From positions 1 to 16,477 of the forward strand of contig JAHINZ010000125.1 in NCBI GenBank assembly GCA_018895795.1: a stretch of DNA of 16,477 nt, in the 5' to 3' direction. The notes under the pieces are model-generated. The model saw nothing but the letters and a program-made list of their open reading frames with translations. It was not told the DNA's origin and did not search any database. This document shows positions 13,098 to 16,477 of the stretch, piece after piece (within the stretch, counting starts at the first letter, position 1; each line of letters begins with the position of its first letter). Made by a program: the position numbers and the translations under genes. This DNA is from Alphaproteobacteria bacterium. GTDB taxonomy: Bacteria > Pseudomonadota > Alphaproteobacteria > Caulobacterales > Caulobacteraceae.

Positions 13098-13271
13098 TTA
13101 TTGTGATCGGCATTTGTTCGAGCAATATTTCACTTCGTCCCAGACCGCTTCCCACTTCTTGCGCCAGGTGAAGGGCCGACCGCAGGCCAGGCACGGCTTG
13201 GAGGGCAGATCGCCCTTGCGCACGGCCTTGCCGCCGCCCTGTCCGCCGCGCGAGGCTCGGCCCATGCTCAT
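13098..13271 (-). CDS. DUF2256 zinc-ribbon-like small protein
   Basis: This 57-residue basic protein matches DUF2256. It has LPSKPCLACGRPFTWRKKW (residues 22-40) followed by KYCSNKC. Cysteines C27, C30, C50 and C54 are arranged CxxC and CxxxC and probably bind one zinc. The conserved tryptophans W36, W40 and W44 surround them. Its function is unknown. The start ATG 13271 overlaps the stop of the preceding hotdog thioesterase as ATGA, so the two are translationally coupled and it closes the operon. The N-terminal Gly-rich stretch precedes the family core. Confidence 0.85.
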   Translation of the reverse strand: MSMGRASRGGQGGGKAVRKGDLPSKPCLACGRPFTWRKKWEAVWDEVKYCSNKCRSQ

Positions 13272-13687
13272 TCTTCCGAGGGCGAGACCAGGAAGATACC
13301 GCGCAGGGTGGCGATCGGCGCGGCGCGGGTCTCTTGCCAGGCCTCGACATGGACATTGGCCACCCGCCGGCCCAGCTTCTTGATCGTCGCCCGGGCATAG
13401 GTGGTCACGGGCCGTCCCGAGCGCAGATACTCGATCGAGACGTCCACCGTGCGCGGCTGGCGCTTCAACGGCGCGGCCACCGACAGCTGGGCCAGGGCGG
13501 CCATTTCCATGAAGGCGCCCAGAACCCCCCCGTGGATGGCGGGCAGCATCGGATTGCCGACGATGTGGTCGGAGAACGGCAGGATGGCGGTCATCTCGTC
13601 GCCCGCCAGTTCAGCGGTGACGCCCAGGAACTTGGCGTAGGGGATCGAGCCGAGGACGGCGACCAGGCGGTTATCGGCGTCGCTCAT
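13268..13687 (-). CDS. PaaI-family hotdog thioesterase (copy 1)
   Basis: This 139-residue single-hotdog protein belongs to the PaaI/4HBT acyl-CoA thioesterase group. The active-site helix reads IHGGVLGAFMEMAA, with H52-G53-G54 and E61 at the position usually aspartate. N45 in VGNPMLPAIHGG is also kept. It ends with a beta-strand block ARATIKKLGRRVANVHVEAW. Such enzymes cleave acyl- or aryl-CoA thioesters; the substrate is unknown. ATG 13687 overlaps the stop of the upstream hotdog gene, and its own stop overlaps the DUF2256 start, so three genes are coupled. Confidence 0.88.
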   Translation of the reverse strand: MSDADNRLVAVLGSIPYAKFLGVTAELAGDEMTAILPFSDHIVGNPMLPAIHGGVLGAFMEMAALAQLSVAAPLKRQPRTVDVSIEYLRSGRPVTTYARATIKKLGRRVANVHVEAWQETRAAPIATLRGIFLVSPSEE

Positions 13688-14169
13688 GCGGCGGCCCCTC
13701 CCGTCTTCGACGGCTTCAGATTGGCCCCGGCCTTCTTGCCGGCGCTGGAGTCGAGCATGAAGGTCGCCTGGGCGGTGGCCACGGGGTCCTCCGGATCGTC
13801 CTCATAGGCGACGGCCCGCACGAAGGCGACCGAACGGGTCAGCTTGTAGCAATGGGCCCTGGCCAGTACGTCGCGGCCGGGCTCGGCGGGCCGCATATAG
13901 TCGATCCGCAGGTCGAGGGTGGCGATCGAGGTCCAGGTCGCCAGGGCCGCGTGCACGGCCTGGCCGCTGGCGTGGTCCAGCAGGGTGGTCATCACCCCGC
14001 CGGCGATCACGCCGGTCTCGGGGTCGCCGACGATCTCGGGGCGATAGGGCACCTTCAGGATCGCCACGCCGTCGCCGATTTCCAGGGTGATGAAGCCCAG
14101 CGCCCGCGCCTGCGGGCTGCCCTCGTTCATCGCCGTGGCGATCAGCCGTGTCTGTTCATTGTCGCTCAT
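13684..14169 (-). CDS. PaaI-family hotdog protein with altered HGG motif (copy 2)
   Basis: This 161-residue hotdog-fold protein is a paralogous relative of its neighbours. The active-site helix reads VIAGGVMTTLLDHASG: the usual histidine of HGG is alanine (A56), though D65 is kept in the general-base position. Further blocks are TLDLRIDYMRPAEPGRDVLA and AQATFML. The Lys/Gly/Ala-rich last 20 residues form an extra tail. Loss of the histidine may mean altered chemistry or an acyl-CoA binding role. It is first of the three-gene overlapping set. The ribosome site is weak, and a 97-bp gap separates it from the third hotdog gene. Confidence 0.85.
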   Translation of the reverse strand: MSDNEQTRLIATAMNEGSPQARALGFITLEIGDGVAILKVPYRPEIVGDPETGVIAGGVMTTLLDHASGQAVHAALATWTSIATLDLRIDYMRPAEPGRDVLARAHCYKLTRSVAFVRAVAYEDDPEDPVATAQATFMLDSSAGKKAGANLKPSKTGGAAA

Positions 14170-14266
14170 GGCCGATGAATAGCAGTCCGCCCGCGTCGAT
14201 ATCCAGCGGGATCACGCCGCGGCCGCCCCGGGGCGCGAGCCGGCGCCGCGTGGTCCAGGCCCGGCC

Positions 14267-14692
14267 TCATGCGTTCCGGATCACCTTGAACGTCGCATGG
14301 GCCCGGGCCACCGGCTTGCCGTCGGCCCGGACCGTGGCCTCGGCGAAACACAGGCTTTTGCCGGGCTTGATGAAGTCGGTGTCGAACTCCAGCCATTGGC
14401 CCAGCCTGGCCGCGTCCAGATAGTCGACGCTGAGGGTCAGCGTGACCAGACCGCCGAACGGGATGTCCAGGGCGGTCAGTCTGACCCCGCAGGACAGACC
14501 CATGGCGTTGTCGGCCAGGGCGGCGATCAGACCGCCGTGCAGGGCGCCGCGGGAATTGGTGTGCGGCGCGCGGATTTCCGTTCCGAGCAGCAGACGGTCC
14601 TCGCGCGCCGAGGCGTAGATCGGCTCCCAGGGCGCGGTCAGCGGGCTGTGGCGCGCGTGAGGCGTGAAGGCGTCAGGGGGTTGGAAGGTCAT
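14267..14692 (-). CDS. PaaI-family hotdog thioesterase (copy 3)
   Basis: This 141-residue hotdog-fold acyl-CoA thioesterase has an intact active site: RGALHGGLIAALADNAMG, with H52-G53-G54 and D61, plus N46. It continues with TLTLSVDYLDAARLGQWLEF and a typical C-terminal ATVRADGKPVARAHATFKV. The substrate is unknown. A GGAG ribosome site precedes ATG 14692. A perfect TetR-type palindrome lies 19 bases upstream of the start, so expression is probably controlled by an acyl- or drug-responsive repressor encoded elsewhere. The other two hotdog genes follow on the same strand and may be in the same transcript. Confidence 0.9.
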   Translation of the reverse strand: MTFQPPDAFTPHARHSPLTAPWEPIYASAREDRLLLGTEIRAPHTNSRGALHGGLIAALADNAMGLSCGVRLTALDIPFGGLVTLTLSVDYLDAARLGQWLEFDTDFIKPGKSLCFAEATVRADGKPVARAHATFKVIRNA

Positions 14693-14710
14693 GATCGGTC
14701 TCCGGACATC

Positions 14711-14732
14711 AATTCAAACATGTGTTTGAATT
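14711..14732. promoter_or_regulatory. Perfect palindromic operator, TetR-type
   Basis: Perfect ten-base arms AATTCAAACA and TGTTTGAATT surround a TG centre. It is conspicuously AT-rich in this GC-rich DNA. It lies between the end of the transporter gene and the start of the third hotdog gene, where it could overlap the hotdog promoter. Length and symmetry suit a TetR-family dimer; no regulator is encoded in the window. Confidence 0.65.
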
Positions 14733-14765
14733 AGCCGCAAGCCAGCTCTGGGCCCTCGACCGAGT

Positions 14766-16007
14766 CTAGGCCGCGGCCGGCTGGCCCGTGTGAAACAGTC
14801 GACCCTTTTCGGTAATCACGACAGCGATCAGGCCGGCCAGGCCAAAGCCGGTGAAGCCCAGGGTCAGGGGTACGACGGTGCCGTCGAACCGTTGACCGAT
14901 CCAGAACCCGAACAGCGCCCCGCCGATGGTGGTGATGAAGCCCTGCACGGACGCCGCCGTGCCGGCCAGGTGGCCCAGGGGCTCCATGGCCATCGCGCCG
15001 AAGTTCGACATCGTCAGGCCAAAACAGAACATCATGCCCGCCTGCATGGCGGCGAACACCCACAGGCTCTCGTGACCGGACAGGGCGATCAGGGCGTGGA
15101 CGCCGGCGAAGGCGATATAGCCGCACAGGGCCACATGCGAGACCCGCCGCATGCCCAGCTTGCCGACGATGCGGGAATTGACCAGCGAGGCCACGGCGAT
15201 CCCCGCCGCGATGCCGGCGAAGATGATCGGGAACAGTTTGCCGGCCCCCAGAACGTCGACAAAGACCTGCTGGGCCGAGTTGAGAAAGCCAAACAGCCCG
15301 CCCAGCACCAGGGCCGAGGCCAGGGTGTAGCCGACCGCGATGCGATTGGTCAGGCAGGCCTTGAAGGCCGCCAGCACCGGGCCGACGGCCAGGGGCGCGC
15401 GGTCTTCCGGATGCAGGGTCTCGGGCAGCTTGACCGCCACCCAGGCCATCACCAGCAGGCCGAAGATCGCCAGCACGCCGAAGATCCAGGGCCAAGGCGC
15501 GACCAGCACGATGGCCTGGCCCACCGAAGGGGCGATGATCGGCACGGCCAGGAAGACAATGAATGACAGCGACATCACCTTGGCCATCTGCCGGCCGCTA
15601 TAGCAGTCGCGGACGATCGACACCGACAGCACCCGGGTGGCCGCCGCGCCGACGCCGCACAGGGCGCGGGCGATCAGCAACATCTCGAACGAGGTGGAAA
15701 AGGCGCAGAGGGCCGCGAACAGCACATAGGCCGTCAGCCCGGCCAGCAGCACCGGCTTGCGGCCGAACCGGTCGGCCAGCGTGCCGTAGGCCAGTTGCGC
15801 CACGCCGAAGCCCAGCAGATAGGCGGTGATGATCCACTGGTGCTGGTTGGCGCTGGCCACGCCCAGGGCGTGACCGATCTGCGGCAGGGCCGGCAGCATC
15901 GAGTCGATGGCCAGGGCGTTGGTGGCCATCATCGCCGCGATCAGGGCGACGAACTGCTTGAAGCCCATGCCGGGGTGCGGTGGGGCGGTCTGTTCGACAT
16001 GGGACAT
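14766..16007 (-). CDS. Bcr/CflA-type MFS drug efflux transporter
   Basis: This 413-residue inner-membrane protein has about 12 hydrophobic segments and belongs to the major facilitator superfamily. D35 in AIDSMLPALPQI in the first helix is typical of drug/H+ antiporters. Motif A, GTLADRFGRKP (residues 75-85), is intact, and R114 (LLIARALCGVG) is the motif B arginine. The overall pattern resembles Bcr/CflA exporters of bicyclomycin, chloramphenicol and similar compounds; the true substrate is unknown. A GAGG ribosome site precedes ATG 16007. It may be cotranscribed with the hotdog genes downstream, but the operator at 14711-14732 suggests a separate promoter there. Confidence 0.9.
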   Translation of the reverse strand: MSHVEQTAPPHPGMGFKQFVALIAAMMATNALAIDSMLPALPQIGHALGVASANQHQWIITAYLLGFGVAQLAYGTLADRFGRKPVLLAGLTAYVLFAALCAFSTSFEMLLIARALCGVGAAATRVLSVSIVRDCYSGRQMAKVMSLSFIVFLAVPIIAPSVGQAIVLVAPWPWIFGVLAIFGLLVMAWVAVKLPETLHPEDRAPLAVGPVLAAFKACLTNRIAVGYTLASALVLGGLFGFLNSAQQVFVDVLGAGKLFPIIFAGIAAGIAVASLVNSRIVGKLGMRRVSHVALCGYIAFAGVHALIALSGHESLWVFAAMQAGMMFCFGLTMSNFGAMAMEPLGHLAGTAASVQGFITTIGGALFGFWIGQRFDGTVVPLTLGFTGFGLAGLIAVVITEKGRLFHTGQPAAA

Positions 16008-16107
16008 CGGAAACCTCGGCCTGGACGACGTCCAACCGAAAGGCGCGACGCTACGCGCGCCCTATAACCGGCCTCTATGACAGCCGCCAACCCTGACCGG
16101 TCCGAGC

Positions 16108-16213
16108 CTAGAGCAAGCCGCGCGATATCGGACTCGTTTGGCTTGCTCTAGATTTTTGTTTTCGCATCGCTTTGGCGGAAAACCGGCGGCCACTTTTCCG
16201 CGCGATGCTCTAG
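16108..16213. repeat. Multi-hairpin intergenic palindromic repeat
   Basis: The first hairpin has perfect 12-base arms CTAGAGCAAGCC (16108-16119) and GGCTTGCTCTAG (16140-16151), followed by ATTTTTGTTTTC. A second, nested structure pairs GCATCGC (16164-16170) with GCGATGC (16202-16208) and GCGGAAAA (16175-16182) with TTTTCCGC (16194-16201). GCTCTAG recurs at 16207-16213. The layout matches a dispersed palindromic repeat I associate with alphaproteobacterial intergenic regions. The first hairpin plus T-run could also terminate transcription. Its right edge overlaps the stop codon of the aminotransferase gene. Confidence 0.8.
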
Positions 16214-16477
16214 CCGTTGAACGACCGGATCGCGTCGATGATCGTCCGCTGATCCGCTTCGCCCAGATACGGGTGCATCGGCAGGGCCAGAACGGTTTGC
16301 GCCTTGGCCTCGGTCACCGGCAGGCCGCCGGCCCCGCGCGGGAAGGCCGCATAGGGGGCTTGGATGTGCATCGGCACCGGATAATAGACCGCCGTCGGCA
16401 CGCCCTGGGTCTTCAGATGGGCGGCCAGGCCGTCGCGGTTCTCGTGTTCGATCACATATTGGGCCCAGACCGAGACG
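16210..16477 (-). CDS. DegT/DnrJ/EryC1-type sugar aminotransferase, C-terminal part
   Basis: This is the last 88 or so residues of a PLP-dependent sugar aminotransferase; the rest lies beyond the window. Recognisable C-terminal signatures are WAQYVIEHENRDGLAAHL, GVPTAVYYPVPMHIQAPY, LPVTEAKAQTVLALPMHPYL and ADQRTIIDAI. Members aminate keto-sugars of nucleotide sugars for surface polysaccharides or glycoconjugates. Specificity cannot be judged from this part. An internal GTG at 16455 is not a start, because homology continues to the window edge. The stop TAG is shared with the end of the palindromic repeat. Confidence 0.9.
   Translation of the reverse strand, partial: VSVWAQYVIEHENRDGLAAHLKTQGVPTAVYYPVPMHIQAPYAAFPRGAGGLPVTEAKAQTVLALPMHPYLGEADQRTIIDAIRSFNG

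Noticed and set aside
14170..14266. Small gene between hotdog copies 2 and 3
   Set aside because: The open frame there is a GC-rich shadow without ribosome site or recognisable sequence.

Overview
The window is a GC-rich stretch of a bacterial chromosome that looks like an alphaproteobacterium of the Caulobacteraceae (Caulobacter or a close relative). Four things point there. Proteins resemble Caulobacter/Rhodobacter families. Ribosomal protein S16 has a long Ala/Glu tail. Alphaproteobacterial ethylmalonyl-CoA pathway enzymes are present. Intergenic palindromic repeats are of a type common in this group. I had only the sequence, so the genus is an inference.

Left third (1-5090), central carbon metabolism. 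After a DUF2237 gene (minus) comes a plus-strand pair: a CitE-like lyase/thioesterase resembling (3S)-malyl-CoA thioesterase, and a secreted protein with a lysine-rich tail. It ends at a strong hairpin. Facing it are mesaconyl-CoA hydratase (mch) and an overlapping HIT-family gene. Divergent from mch is malate dehydrogenase (mdh), closed by a rho-independent terminator. Together these enzymes would connect mesaconyl-CoA and malyl-CoA to malate and oxaloacetate.

Middle (5091-9430). A large palindromic repeat is followed by a tandem-CBS protein divergent from a DUF1993 protein. A 344-bp gene-free stretch with REP-like inverted repeats and a leader hairpin precedes ffh-rpsP-rimM (SRP GTPase, S16, 16S maturation factor). 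A stable hairpin with a UUCG tetraloop lies at the rimM start. trmD and rplS, which usually follow, are absent here.

Accessory junction (9431-11010). A Nudix hydrolase is followed by an unusual patch. There is a 29-bp direct repeat of the 3' end of the nearby tesB gene. Fused to it is a degraded, internally deleted fragment of rimM. Then comes an orphan phage-type ORF6N-domain gene carrying a perfect inverted repeat inside its coding region, and finally intact tesB with the second direct-repeat copy. I read this as a roughly 970-bp insertion into the tesB 3' end that restored the gene; it is the most novel-looking feature of the window.

Right third (10974-16477). TesB acyl-CoA thioesterase is divergent from a histone-deacetylase-family hydrolase. 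Then come a 32-residue hydrophobic small protein, two ATGA-overlapping hotdog thioesterases with a DUF2256 zinc-ribbon-like gene, and a third hotdog thioesterase under a TetR-type palindrome. A Bcr/CflA drug transporter, a multi-hairpin intergenic repeat and the C-terminal end of a DegT/DnrJ-type aminotransferase complete the window.
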